Positions 1 to 11,861 of a stretch of DNA of 64,000 nt are shown here, piece by piece. The notes under the pieces are model-generated. The model saw nothing but the letters and a program-made list of their open reading frames with translations. It did no database searches and had not been told where the DNA came from. Location of the stretch: the NCBI GenBank assembly GCA_950295325.1, contig OX485803.1, forward strand, positions 37,217,554-37,281,553, given 5' to 3'. A program made the position numbers and the translations under genes. Source of the stretch: Polytrichum commune (lineage: Eukaryota; Streptophyta; Polytrichopsida; Polytrichales; Polytrichaceae). Positions within the stretch are counted from its first letter, which is position 1. Each line of letters opens with the position of its first letter.

Positions 1-3
1 TAG

Positions 4-1572
4 AGCAAACGGAAGGAGAATTTTCTCCTGCTGACAATGTAGCTGCGATGAAAGCTGCAGTTGAGAAGAGAGTTGTCGCACTTCGCATGAGAATAGGAAA
101 ACTGGTTGCTGTATCTAACCCTGAGCTTACCGACGGATGGCTTCAGGAGGTACGTTTACGAAACCTTTGTCCATTTCAATCTTTTCAGCTTATCCTTGAG
201 AAGAGGACTTTGGAACTCACAAAGTCTATGTCACACAGATTGAACGACATTACACCCTACAATCACTCTCACCGGAACTCAACTTGGAGAAGCTGCAGCT
301 CATTGCAACTTCTAAGGCGTCTCCGGCATTCAAAATAAAATGGCTAGAATACTTTAATTCATCTGCTTCTACTCGCGAGGCCCGCAGGCTACCTCCCAAG
401 CCCATCAACGAAGAGAGATTGGCAAATTTCCTGGCTAAAGCAAGTTTCTGGACAGGAGTAAGTCCACTCATTCATAATTTCATTGACGCAATCATGCATT
501 TGATGTCCAGCTGATGCTTATTGTCTTGCTTATCAGATTTCTGAGCAGGCCTGTATTATTTTTTACGAGACCATGCGTCAAGACCGACTTCCTATCAACA
601 TGGTTGTTGCCAGTGAGCCAATGTTGTTGCCAGCGTATATCGAAGATTGTCGCATGAAGTTGTGGGACCATGCTTTCAGCACCTATTTCAGAGGACCCGA
701 TTCCTTCAAAAAAAGTGACGACTTTGTTGGATTCAATGGAGCTGACCTTGTTGTCCGCAGAGTACTTTATAGGTACGTCTTAATTCTTTAAGTACTCTTC
801 ATTTATATCAGTTCATATTTTGTGATTTCCTAGTTCGAAATTTCTATAATGTAATGTTAACACATATTTCTGAACACAGGTACTTTAAGTACGAGCTTAT
901 GGCCAAAGGAGCTATTTCCAAAGAAGACCTTCTTGTATTCTTGACTACATGGCTTGATAGATCGAATTCAGCCTGCATGTTCTCGGCTCTTCAACAACGC
1001 ACGTGGACATCTTCTCACCTTACCGGCGGTGCCTGGTATCTGGATTGCGCTCCAAGTTTTACTCCTTCGTTTGAGACTGAGATTCGAAAGTCAAGGGAGG
1101 ATGTAGGTGAGTCTGGAATTGAAATGTTGGACTTACAGGGCATTGAAGATGAGAATGCGAGGGCAAAGGCAATAAAAAGACGCATCGAAGAGGACCAAAA
1201 GAAAGCGCTGAGGGTTAAGGAGGCTGAGGAGAGAGCAGATCAAAGAGAGCGGGAGAAGCTACAAAATTCACTGGAGAAATCCACGAAGAAGGGCAAGAAG
1301 AAGATGGACCCCCCCCGGAGCCAGAAGGTAAGAGTCCCGTTGCTCCAAGTCCCACATATGAATCTGGTTCTCATGCTCCAACATTTTCTAGAGGAACAAA
1401 ACGCGATTCATCCTACGAGCAGTTGAGTCAAATTCCTATTTTGACATTGGGGGAGGAGCTCGAGATCCATATTGAAGAGCTCATTCTCAACTCCTCATTA
1501 GAGGACGTTCTTGGCGGTGACACTGAGGAATTCACCCCTTCCTACAACGAGTTGAAAAGATTCATGCTCAAG
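4..1572 (+). CDS. 5' exons of a large gene split by a 50 kb intron (N-terminus outside window)
   Basis: I read four exons: about 4-150, about 206-457, 537-772 and 880-1572. Introns have GT/AG ends and frames agree (phases 0, 0, 2). The exon 1/2 acceptor is the least certain. The protein part has no motif I recognise. It is moderately charged, with a strongly charged, probably coiled-coil stretch (EDENARAKAIKRRIEEDQKK region, near 1150-1290) followed by a Lys-rich patch. The frame breaks at a run of eight C (1309-1316). Beyond it a clean frame continues (EPEGKSPVAPSPTYESG...LKRFMLK) to a good donor at 1572|1573, phase 0. That matches the phase of the exon at 52060, so I join the two halves. 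The break is either a real frameshift or a homopolymer error. Function unknown for this part; the downstream exons look methyltransferase-like. Confidence 0.6.
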
Positions 1573-1879
1573 GTAATGTTCTAACTCACTTTTGTCATAA
1601 CATGTTTGCATTGGAATTTATGCATATCAATGTGTTTCTAAACTCCTTCATTCAAAAAGGGTTCATTCCTAAACTAAACTGAGCTGAACTAGGATGCTTC
1701 TAAGTTGGTAACTTGGTATTAAGTGTCTGAATTTGCTTTTAAAGTATATTTACTTCAGCTCAACTTAGTTTTGTTTGGATGCTTGTGGTTGGTGATTAAT
1801 TGGAAACACTTACAAGTATTAGGTAGATTTTGATTTGAATATGTGGCTCGGTTCTGAATTGGTATTAATTGTCTAGAAT

Positions 1880-2269
1880 TAATGTCAAACACTAACTATC
1901 AGTAGGTACAGTTAGTTCTGAATTAGTTTTTCGGACCCGAAACACATATTTGGTGGGGCTAGATTTTATGCTGGATTTGATATGGTAGGATACTTCAGTT
2001 TAGTTTAGAGAGAATCATGGAGTAGTAGTAGGTAGAGTTAGTTCTGAATTAGTGTTTCGGGCCCGAAACACTTTCTGGGGGGGGGCTGGTTTGTGGGCTT
2101 TGAAGTGACAGGGTAGGGGGTTCAGATATTCAACTTTGATTGTATGTAATTGCCTCTGAGCTTATGTGGACTAAATTACTCTTCAAGGGTTGAATGTATG
2201 TTAGTTTTGTTTTGTTTTGTTTTGTTTACATTAGTTCAGTTAGGTAGATTGAAGTTTTGGTCAAACACT
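1880..2269. repeat. left part of the 250 bp tandem array
   Basis: One clear unit carries the perfect palindrome TGTTTCGGGCCCGAAACA at 2053-2070, followed by a G-run and the diagnostic strings CTGGTTTGTG and GTGACAGGGTAGGG. A degenerate copy is near 1930. The unit is cut by element A at 2272. The distance from 2053 to the cut (220 bp) plus the distance from the right junction to the next palindrome (20163-20193) is 250 bp, the array period. Confidence 0.85.
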
Positions 2270-2272
2270 AAG

Positions 2273-2300
2273 AACACTATATTCGTTATTTGGAGACTTT
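2273..2300 (+). repeat. element A left terminal inverted repeat
   Basis: It starts AACACTATATTCG and continues TTATTTGGAGACTTT. The following GGAAAGTCTC repeats the GAGACTTT word in inverted form. It matches the reverse complement of 20131-20159. Confidence 0.85.
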
Positions 2301-2589
2301 GGAAAGTCTCAAAATAAATTGGACCCATAGTTTCGGATGCGAATATTGTGAACGTAGGGAACATCGGGAACATCGGGAACAATTACATCATAATGTTTTA
2401 GAAATCCATATGTGATGGAACTATATATATTACTAAATATAGTAAGTATGGGGATGAGAATCAAATCACACAATTACACGATTATTTGTTTTTTTGGGAT
2501 TGTGTTGAACAAAAGTAATGAATCCATAAATAGCCATCTAATTTTATATGTATTGACTCTTGGAATCGCATCCGAAACATAAAGCTCTT

Positions 2590-3529
2590 TGTCGCGCACC
2601 TCTCCATGAGGAGTGCCCGCAACACCATGGGCACAAGGGGGACCCCGGAGTGACACCCGGGACTTGTGACGCCATTGGTGAGAGGGACCAAGTGATCCTA
2701 ATGTGGGTGAGGGCCCCGGGCGTTTAGAACGCCTCCCACCCACAAAGACTAGGAGTCATGAGGGTAAAGCCATAAGCTATGAGTAGCTTATGGCGTCCCG
2801 ATTCTAGAATGCTAAAGAACACCTCAATCTGAGGTGTGAGCTAGGAGATATGGCACTTTGAGTGGGATGCTGTCCCGGGACAGCGCCCTGGAACAGCAGG
2901 GGCCTGGGAGTGGCTCCCGGGACTGCAAAGGTTTAAACAGGCATAACTTCCTCAATACTTGCCCGAATAGGGCAAGTGAGGTGTCCATAGGGATCTACGT
3001 GAAATATAGATGACGATAGAGTGGTTGGTTGTTAGATTCAGAGACCGCACGTGAAAGTTATGAAGGTCTGAAGCTGCAGGGAGGCTTCTAGACCCGGCGG
3101 CTAAGGGAAAATGTCTACTTGGCCCCAACTCTTGGTAGAGAGACAAAAGGGATGTTGACGGTGGGGGAGGGGCCCCGCCAAAAGTCCTAGAGGCTTATAT
3201 GGGTGAGGCGGCTTTGCCGACCGACCCCCCCGGAGCATACTTGGCAATGTGCTCCGGGTGGTTGTAGTGTTGTCCAAGCAACACTATGACCAAGTAGGGA
3301 GTGGACTTCCATGGATGGAAGTCCACCTTAGCGATGGGTTACCTACTAAGGGGAAAGAGTCCCGAATGCATGTGTAGGAGGGTTTGGTGACCAAATATGG
3401 GATTGAAGGTCCGCGGTTTTGGGAGCTAACCATGCATGTGCGTGGGATGTGCAGGTTAGCGCTCGAGACACTTGCTAGAGTTGGAAAGCGATTGAGCTAA
3501 GTGGAGAAAAACTAGCAAGGGTCGCGACA
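2590..3529 (+). mobile_element. solo LTR, subfamily 1 (TGTCGCGCACC...GGTCGCGACA)
   Basis: 940 bp with TG...CA ends and a perfect 5 bp target duplication CTCTT (2585-2589 and 3530-3534). It is nearly identical to the solo LTR at 33711-34650; I saw only a few substitutions, including near 3005 and near the 3' end. It is clearly related to the LTRs of the full element at 37240-44610. No primer site or pol follows it, so it is a solo LTR left by LTR-LTR recombination. The short ORFs in it recur in every LTR copy and are not genes. Confidence 0.92.
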
Positions 3530-3534
3530 CTCTT

Positions 3535-3863
3535 GGCCTATTGTGGTTGAATTGAATGGCACATCCCAACTGCAACAATACTTAAAATAAATTGACAATT
3601 TTAATTGGAATTTACAAATTAACATAATATGCAATATTAAATAGTTTGGATTCCACATCCGTAAATATAAACATATACTAGAAAACATTTGATAGCGCAT
3701 GGGAAGGGTGATTCCACATCCGTAAATCAATACAATCATGCAATGATATTATACTAGTTGTAATCTATAAAATGTGTCTAATATAATATTCAACCCCAAT
3801 GTCATATATTAATGACAAACAAATACACATTTCAACTAACTTTGGTTCCGACGTACGTCAATA
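3535..3863. other. AT-rich 3' flank of the DUF7869 gene
   Basis: 329 bp between the solo LTR and the stop codon of the minus-strand gene. It holds two half-copies of the element palindrome (ACATCCGTAAAT near 3656 and near 3717), each preceded by GATTCCAC or a similar string. It probably carries the 3' UTR and terminator of the minus gene. I see no other gene. Confidence 0.5.
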
Positions 3864-6800
3864 TCATTCCCTCTCTTCATCTTCATCTTCAACTTCATTT
3901 CCATTTTCAAGATCGTTTTCCGCAGCTGCGATACGTGCCAAGTTGTCTTTGGCAAAATCTATATGTTTTTGCGGGATGGTCATTGTCTCTGATTTCGAAC
4001 CTTTGCGTGGTTTCCAAGCACAAAGTATAATATCTGTGTTTATCCAAACCGGTTCGTATGATGAGTCCATTGTCCATTTGAAACCTTTTTTGGTGTCCCA
4101 CCCTAAATATGTCCGGAGCACATTTTGATCTTTGGTGCTTGGACGGCAATATTCCACCTCAATTTGGCGAAAATTTGGACTAGTTGAAACAAAGTTTGGT
4201 GATGACAATGCTTTCACCAACCAAATTGGCTTGGGATGCTCCTCATCCCCAGCACGTACGAGCAGCAAATAACCTTCGTGGCAATCAACCCCAACACGAA
4301 ACGACGGCTCCGGTCGATTGCGAGCAGGGCCAACATAATGATCGTCCGCAGCGAACTCTTCACGAACGTCCTCATTGTTGAACAACATGGCCTCAGATTC
4401 CACGACTGTCACTCGACTTTGTGGCCAAAACCCTTGTGTCAAACATGAATGTGTATCAACATCGGGTGCTATCAATGCCGTGCGAATGCGATCCCAATAC
4501 GCAATCAATGGTTCGTGGGTATCCCTAACACGTCTTGTGATGTCTTCATCGCACAATTCTTTCCAATACTCAATGAATCCATATATACCTTTGATGATTT
4601 CTGGCCCATTCCTCATGGGGTTGGGTGTGCAAGGCTTCGGCTCACCATCAGGTAGCACACATTTGCCATCTTCATTTTTGCGCCAAATGAGTATCCCTTC
4701 CTCCGGACCCCAATTCGGGGAAGTGCACAAAACTTTGAATTGCATGGCGGGCAGACCATCGTCACGCATATAAAATCGGAATTGTTGAGCCTTGGTGTGG
4801 CCCACTAGTCGGTCAGACCCCTTAAGAATGAATGGTTTTATAAACCGTTTGAAATCGGGCACTTCTTCAATCAAATGTGGAATGACTGGCACATTGTCCA
4901 AATCCATATATGATTTCATGAGAAGAGGAATTGTCGGAAAATCCTCCTCGTGCAACTTCATACTCCAACGTCCAAATGAAGCGTCGATGTCATCGTGCGT
5001 GTGGCCAACCATCAAAAAAGACACAAACACTTCTTTGAAAATGCCCTTGGCTACCAGCAATGACCAGAAACAAAACACGTATCGACATTTGTTATCTTTG
5101 GCACAATTGTCAAGTTGCACGTGTAGAGTTTGAGGCAAAGGTTTAGTAAGAACGGGTTGTTCAGGCGGTTCTTGAAGTGAAGATAGACAAACTTCCTTCC
5201 CCTCTAGCACAGCCTCATAAATCGGAGTTGTTCCACATCCAACAAAAAGAGCACGCGAGGATGATGTTGGCGGACTCTCAAGATCTCGTAGAAGTTTTGC
5301 AAAAGACCCTACGGTATGATTGGCGTCGCCTGGATAGAAATCCAAGCCATAATGTGCATACTTGACGTCCACATGGCCATGTGCAATCATACCTGAATTA
5401 AGACATACAAATGAGAAGTACATTCCAATATCATATATATGAAGGAAATATGATATTGCCGCAAGTAAGGAACAACCATGCACAGACGAGTTACGGATGC
5501 GCATCCGTAACTCTTAAAAATGAGTATGTGGGCACGCCAAAAAAATGAAAACCAACGAACCTGTGACAGATATTGGCAACTTGAAATATCCATCTGTGGC
5601 CTTTATTTTCCGCGCATAACAAGGGCAAGCGGTCTTCGTATGGTCCATTTTGTCATGAATGATTGTCAACACCTCGTTCGGCCTCATTATCGATAAGGCG
5701 CGATTCTTGTAGTAGTCTTGACGGTGTGTCTCCTGGTTGTTGACATGCTCAATGTATTTCTGTTGATGTCTGGTGTGCGACTCGGTCCCTATTGGATGTG
5801 CGTCTCGAAGGCCTTTATATTTTTCACAAGTAGAACACCTAGCAAACTTATCCCCGGGTCTCTTCGTAATGTATTCAGCGAACTGTTGATTCTTGATCAC
5901 ACTCAATTTTGACAACGAAATCGGCCCACATCCAACATTTTCACCAACTTCATTAACATCCACGAGTATGTTCTTCCATTTTGTCCCTGTGGGTAAAACC
6001 ATCTGAACAACCTTTTCCCCCGACGGCAAAGTGCGTGTCTTGTGTGGCATCGCATCCGCTAATGGCATAATGATGGTTGACAGAGTTGCAGCCGCTTGGA
6101 GTGTTGCCTCCCTGGGCTTCTTTGTACCTGAGTTGCCATGAAACCGAGAACGCCTTCCTTGCAGCGAGTAGTTCCGGAACCTATAAAAATCTGCCTTTGA
6201 AACGGCATGAATAATGCACCATGCCCGGCAACAAACTTCTATATTTTCCAAGGTCACAACCTTACAACCTCCGGCATCCAAGTGCATGTTGCGATGTACT
6301 TCAAGTTTCTTGGCAGACCGCATACGAAAGTCGGCAAGCCACATCTCTTGCCTCAAAGATTTGATTTTGCCACAGGGAAATAGTTGGCAGCACTTCTTCG
6401 CACAACAATTCTTTGTGGCTACGGACCTAATAGATGTGTCTCCCAATGTATGATCTAGACGACGCTGCGTGGGTTCACGAGGCACACGAACGGAATCATA
6501 TTTACGACGACCTTGTCTGGGACGCATTGTGGCGAACAAAGACTGTTGCAGTTGCTCAAATCGGCGGGATTGATCCCACAAGCTTACACCATCGTGATGA
6601 ACACTTCGCAAAGGCCATCGACGGAGAGAGAACCTCCAACCAAGAGGCACTTCCGATGGAAGTAAGGAGTTCAATATGCACACCCCAACATCGTCCTCCT
6701 CGAGGGGTTTTGCATCAATACAATCCGTTGGATTCGAGTTCCTACAAACACCGTTGGCCACGGGAACGGCACATGCATTGAGTAGTACAACATCAAGATC

Positions 6801-6965
6801 AACCCACTGCTCCCGCGAATAACCCTCACATGGTGGTATGATTTCATCATCTGCATCGGCCACACCATTTGTAGCTTCCTGTTCCACGACATCTTCAAAC
6901 TCGCTAGCATAGCTTGACGGTTCCGAGGAGAAATCGGACGCACTTTCACCGACGTCGGAATCCAT
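3864..6965 (-). CDS. DUF7869-type DDE-like transposase of element A
   Basis: Two exons: 6965-5561 and 5392-3864, joined across a 168 bp GT/AG intron (phase 1) to give about 977 aa. The start is the ATG at 6965-6963, followed by an acidic N-terminus (MDSDVGESASDFSSEPSSY). A Cys-rich patch (CCAKKCCQLFPC, near residue 190) and a CSTC pair suggest metal binding. The core has three acidic blocks expected of an RNase H-fold nuclease: DKMDHTKT (Asp about 441), QLDNCAKDNK (Asp about 563) and GHTHDDIDASFGRW (about 599-611). This pattern is what I know from DUF7869-family proteins; the catalytic role is inferred. The C-terminus is acidic. The intron contains a perfect 26 bp palindrome (5488-5513) of the element's repeat family, and eight more copies lie just upstream of the start. 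It probably moves element A. No frame break seen. Confidence 0.75.
5393..5560 (-). other. intron of the DUF7869 gene with a perfect palindrome
   Basis: On the minus strand the donor is ACAG|GTTCGT and the acceptor AATTCAG|GT. Splicing gives PISVTG-MIAHGHVDV with the frame kept. At 5488-5513 lies a perfect 26 bp palindrome with arm GAGTTACGGATGC, a variant of the TTTACGGACGC arm used elsewhere in element A. Confidence 0.75.
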
Positions 6966-7017
6966 GGCCACTACAAGAGAGCCAATTGAAGAATGAGATA
7001 AAATATAAGCAGTGTAT

Positions 7018-7756
7018 GTTTACGGACGCCCGTCCGCAAATCATTATCTGATAAGAGATGTCAGGGTTAGGCGCAAACGTCTTGGCAAATTAAACAATGT
7101 ATGTTTACGGACGCCTGTCCGTAAACATCCCTATGTCAAATGATAATTGTGTCCAAAACAAATAGGGTTGCAAGGAACCAAGAAGTCCCAGCCCCATTTA
7201 CATTTACACTAAATTTTACCTCCTGGCCTTACCAGTAATGTATTTGAATGTGTACCAACGGTTTGTCTGTTTACGGACGCGCGTCCGTAAACATACCTTT
7301 ACCTCATTACTAAACATATGCAAGAGGTTTGTATGTTTACGGACGCGCGTCCGTAAACCTACCTTTACCTCATTACTAGAACAGATGCAAGAGGTTTGTA
7401 TGTTTACGGACGCGCGTCCGAAAACCTACCTTTACCTCATTACTAGAACAGATGCAAAAGGTTCAAGATTTACGGACGCGCGTCCGTAAATATTCATCAG
7501 AACAAATATGCATACTATCAAAACAGATAATAATTCACAGCCCACATTGTAGATGACATACCACCATGTGACACCAAAAGGATGCATGTTTACGGACGCG
7601 CGTCCGTAAACCTACTTGTAAATGCTCAATGAGCCAATGAAAATAGATTGAGATACTCAATGATGCAACGAGCCACTGAGAGATTCAATAAGATATGAGA
7701 TATTCAATAAGCAAATAAGTCAAGAGATGTAATGTTTACGGACGCGCGTCCGTAAA
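7018..7756. promoter_or_regulatory. palindrome cluster 1, upstream of the DUF7869 gene
   Basis: Eight copies of a 22 bp palindrome (arm TTTACGGACGC followed directly by its reverse complement) begin near 7018, 7104, 7270, 7336, 7403, 7469, 7589 and 7735. The first two and the fifth carry one or a few mismatches. Copies 3 to 6 are about 66 bp apart and share a flank (CTTTACCTCATTACTAGAAC). The cluster ends 53 bp above the start codon at 6965, so it occupies the promoter and 5' UTR. Each copy has five CpG. Translated short ORFs here (FTDARP and so on) are by-products. Confidence 0.85.
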
Positions 7757-10700
7757 GTTCCGTAATTTGCGGCGTCATAATAGGACACTTGAAGCGTGAA
7801 CAATACCTGTCAGAAATAGAATCCATCGCATTCAGAGATCCAGATAGTGTAAATCGAATATGGGTTTAGGGTATAATAGGTTCATTGCAATAGGATCTAT
7901 ACCTGCGCGAAACAAGTATCCACCACACTACAAGGGTCTCAAGAGTGCAACCCACATCTGAGATGCAAAAAGAGTCCCTTAGTGGGGGGATTTCCCTTAA
8001 GTACTCGTCGTCTTCCCTTGGATCCTTTCTTCAGCATAGGATACTAGCCGCCAACTCTTTCATAAAAACAAAAACCTAATATTCCAACATGGAGAATGCC
8101 AGCCTTGCAATGGAATGTGTATTCATGGCGGCCAACATGCATTTGACCATGACTCCACATAATGACAAAGCAAAAGGCATCTATATATTTATGGTGTACA
8201 ACAAAGCAAGTTGGTTAATATTATATGAGCAATAAACATTGTTGAGGGGGGGTTTATATTAATGGAGTACCCAATATTAAGAGTTCATTGTAGAATTTGT
8301 GGACAAAAAATTATAGAATCGTATAAACAATCAACCACCACAACAACATTTGTAGTCCATGGACTATAAAAATATATGTGCTTCGGAAATAATCTAGCAA
8401 CTATTTAATTGTTTTGCATACAATCTTATGATATTAGAATATCATGTTCTCTCCTCTCATCTTGCATTTAATATTGTAATACAATCGGCCACCACCCTAC
8501 CATCCAACCCTTTTAATTTCCCCACCTACACAAAAAATTATTAATACATACAGAAACTTTGATTTCCGTGAGGCCATGAAAGTAGAACATCTATGGACCT
8601 AGGTAGGATTTAGGGTTTGGTGGGTTTAGGGTTTAGGGTTTGGTTGCAAGCATTCTTAGTTATTGAACAATACCAATTATTTTGCAAGATGGAGTAAGTG
8701 GTGAAAAAATATATGACATTGAACAAATATTCATGAAACTGTCAATAACAATTCTAATTGCCATGTACAAAATCTTCATTTGATATCCTTTAATGAGAGC
8801 CATAGAACTTGGGTTATGTAACCCTAACTTTCATTTTTTTGAATCTTACTTTTTTTTGGTGAAATGTACCCCTTACATGCAAGTAGAAGATTTAGCCGGG
8901 ACTTGTTATCCTTTGATGTGACCCCAAGTTTAAAATGAAATGAAGGGATACAAATATGGAAACAATTAAGGCTTCAAAACATTGAAGATCATTATAATAT
9001 TTATGTTCCAAGCCGGCTTTAGCCATTTGCTCTTAACATATACTTTTGATGAAAGGTTTTGAAGATCTTATATATTAATTGGTATTCTTTAATGAAGTAC
9101 TTAATACATCAATCCATGTCACCATGGAAACAAACTCTAGAATAAAAAACAGTTTGCTACTACTTGATGTAGGTGATATACAAGCTCGTGGAAGGATTCA
9201 ATGAATCCCGATGGTTGTTTAATGTACAAGAGGGATGTAAATTCAATACATACCCTTGCGTGCACTTTTAATACAAGCTTACTAGACCTATGTTCAAAGG
9301 GATTGAATTAATTCGTAATGTTGTGCAAGATAATATCATAGGCATATGACTTCAACCCTATTAGATGGTATGAAATAAGAGCTTATAACTCCAAACAAAT
9401 ACAAACATTTTCAAGAACTCTTGACACAAGATTCCAAAGAGTGTAGTTGGATTGATATCCCCAACTACCTCATTTTATCATTAAAACTCTCAAATGAGAG
9501 GCAAGCAATTTGGCCTCATGATTACAAGAAGTAGGGTAGTTGAATGCTCACCCTAGGTTCTAGACTTGCATTCATGCTAAACCCCTTAAACCCTAAACCC
9601 TCAACCCATAGTATTATGTCGTTCTTCTCAAAATATGGTGAAATTTCTTCCAAGCCTCGCACTTCGAGGTTATGTTATTGATACCGGCTTAGGATGACCT
9701 CAAGTGACGGACGAGAGTTATGTCCTCCAAGAATTAAAGAGATTAACATGCAAATTCATCCAAACCGAACATGAATGTCATTATTGTTCACCCTCTTTAG
9801 TATGACAAGTGTGAGAAACACAAAAAGGTCATGTTATCTAGGTGTCGTCTTCTCATTCATATGACAAGTGGCGTAAAGTTGTCATATTATTGAGGGAATA
9901 CGAAATTATCATAATAAAAATGAGCGCAAAGATATATATACAACAAGTTTAATAGGCTATATAGATGATATGAAATAAGAGCTAATAACTCCAAACAAAT
10001 ACAAATATTTTCAAAGACTCTTGATAGAGGAGTCCAAAGAGTGGCATATGTCGATGTTTGTATTTACAAAATGCTTAATCTTTAAAAAAAATTTATTGAT
10101 GTAATTTAATTGTGGACAATGATATACTATCATACAATAAATAGTTGTAGCATATCGTAATTCGTAATAATAAGCGATAGTTAGTGTACTAGTCATTTAA
10201 AGTCCACTTACCTTCATATTGCAACAACTCCACAAAAAAATGTTACACTTGAGTTACTCAACCTCATATTGTCCTATAGTTTCAATACCGAAAACTTCCC
10301 TAGGCTTATCATTGTGAACTTAATAAACATTAGGATTTGTATTGTAGAATGGGTTTGGTTAGGGTATTAATAAATGAAAGGTGACTAATATGACTCCAGG
10401 TCATGCATCTTCACCTTATGTTAGTTGGGCTTTGTCATAAATATGATGCTACATTGAAGGACTAATATCAAACAATCTATCATGTGGAGTTATGAAGTAA
10501 TATGGTGTGAGTTGGGTTAGCACCATAGTCGGTTGGCAGAACAACAATTCCCAAATAAACCTACGAATGAAAATGTGAAATATATAAATATTTATGTCGA
10601 CATGGAAAAAATGAAATAAGGGTGATATTTAGGTTTCAGACCAAGAGCCTGCCACTATTTAATGAAAATAAGGGTTTCAAGAGATTATTTTAAACAAAGA

Positions 10701-11499
10701 CTATATTCGAGTACAAGGTGCAGAACCCAATTGTCACTTGTGCTATGTTTTTACAATTTGTATCTTACATGCTATGTTACTACCATGTCCCTTCTCCTTT
10801 TGTCATTGTTAAATTTTAATCATATAATTAATGGTACACATTATATGTCACTTCCACTTATTACCATTAATAGTTGAAATTTAGTGTTTGAGTTCACAGT
10901 TAAAAGTACCTTACTTTCATAGGGTTAGTGATATTTAGTGTAATTGGATGTTGCGACTGGATGATGGTGACATGTCAACTAATACTTATATGCATATGAT
11001 ATTGAGCAAGAAGTGTATATAATGGTTGTTGAGTTGGTGGATGCCGTTTTGGGAATCAATAATGCAGAAGGCTTTGATTTTAATGTTAATTTGCATTTGG
11101 TTCATTTGGATGATGTTTTTTCACGTACAATATTAAAGCGTCAACGTTATGCATCATTGTTGTCTAATTTTTTATTAGACAACTTGTTTCACTTAGGTAG
11201 GCAACACTAGACTCAGATCACTGGACTCTTATTTCAATAATTATTGAGAACGCTTGTATTTGTTTGAAGTTATACGTTATTATTTCATACAATATATATA
11301 ATAATTGCTTACATCCGTTGTGTGTGTTTTGAAGCTCATATTTCTTTTGTTTTTTTATTCGCTCAATAGTACGACAATTTTACAGCGTTTGTCATATTAA
11401 CGAGAAGACAACATGTCGATAATACGACATTTTTTGTGATTTCCAAACGTGTCTTACTAAAGAGGGAGAGGTGTGCCACATACCTCTCCAATATGAACC
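7757..11499. other. gene-free AT-rich middle of element A
   Basis: No convincing gene is visible in 3.7 kb. It contains a TTTAGGG-like tract at 8608-8643, and a CCCTAAA-like tract in the opposite sense at 9577-9607. A direct repeat of about 80 bp (ATGAAATAAGAGCT..CCAAACAAATACAAA) is present at about 9368-9450 and 9970-10042. The remainder is low-complexity AT-rich DNA. Short ORFs near 10011, 10662 and 11013 lack coding character. Confidence 0.55.
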
Positions 11500-11861
11500 T
11501 ATAGGGTTCAGCCACGTGGCGATGGGGTGCGGGGTGGATGGGACGTTGGGAGTCGGGGCGTTTTGGGGGCTCCTCTTGAGTACTTAAGGGTTTTAGGGTT
11601 TCATTCGCCCATTTTCACCCTCTCATTTCTCCGCCTCCCCTCTCTCGCTCTCCTTCCTCACATTCTTCTCACACTCCTCTCTTGCTTCTCTAGGGTTTGT
11701 TGTTGTCACCCTAAACCCTCTCCTCCCCGCGTTCCTCTTGTTGTTGGCGCTTCTCTCCGCGCTCCTCTCCTCTTGCTGTTGGCGTTCCTCTCCTCTCCGC
11801 GCTCCTCTTGCTGGTGGCGTTGCTCCTCTTGCTGTTGGCGCTCCTGGTCACCTCACAAGGT
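11500..11861 (+). promoter_or_regulatory. putative promoter and 5' UTR of the ParB/methyltransferase gene
   Basis: It contains the palindromic G-box GCCACGTGGC (11512-11521) and then a telo-box-like TTAAGGGTTTTAGGGTTT (about 11585-11602). A long CT-rich leader follows, typical of strongly expressed plant genes. A leader minisatellite built on CGCTCCTCTTGCTGTTGGCG lies at about 11740-11850. A donor-like CACAAG|GTTGTT near 11860 fits a leader intron that ends at TTTGCAG|ATG (13297). All of this is read from motifs; no start site is demonstrated. Confidence 0.45.

Noticed and set aside
7238-7489. ORF with repeated CKRFVCLRTRVRKPTF units
   Set aside because: It is produced by the 66 bp spaced palindrome repeat in the DUF7869 promoter; no start context or family.
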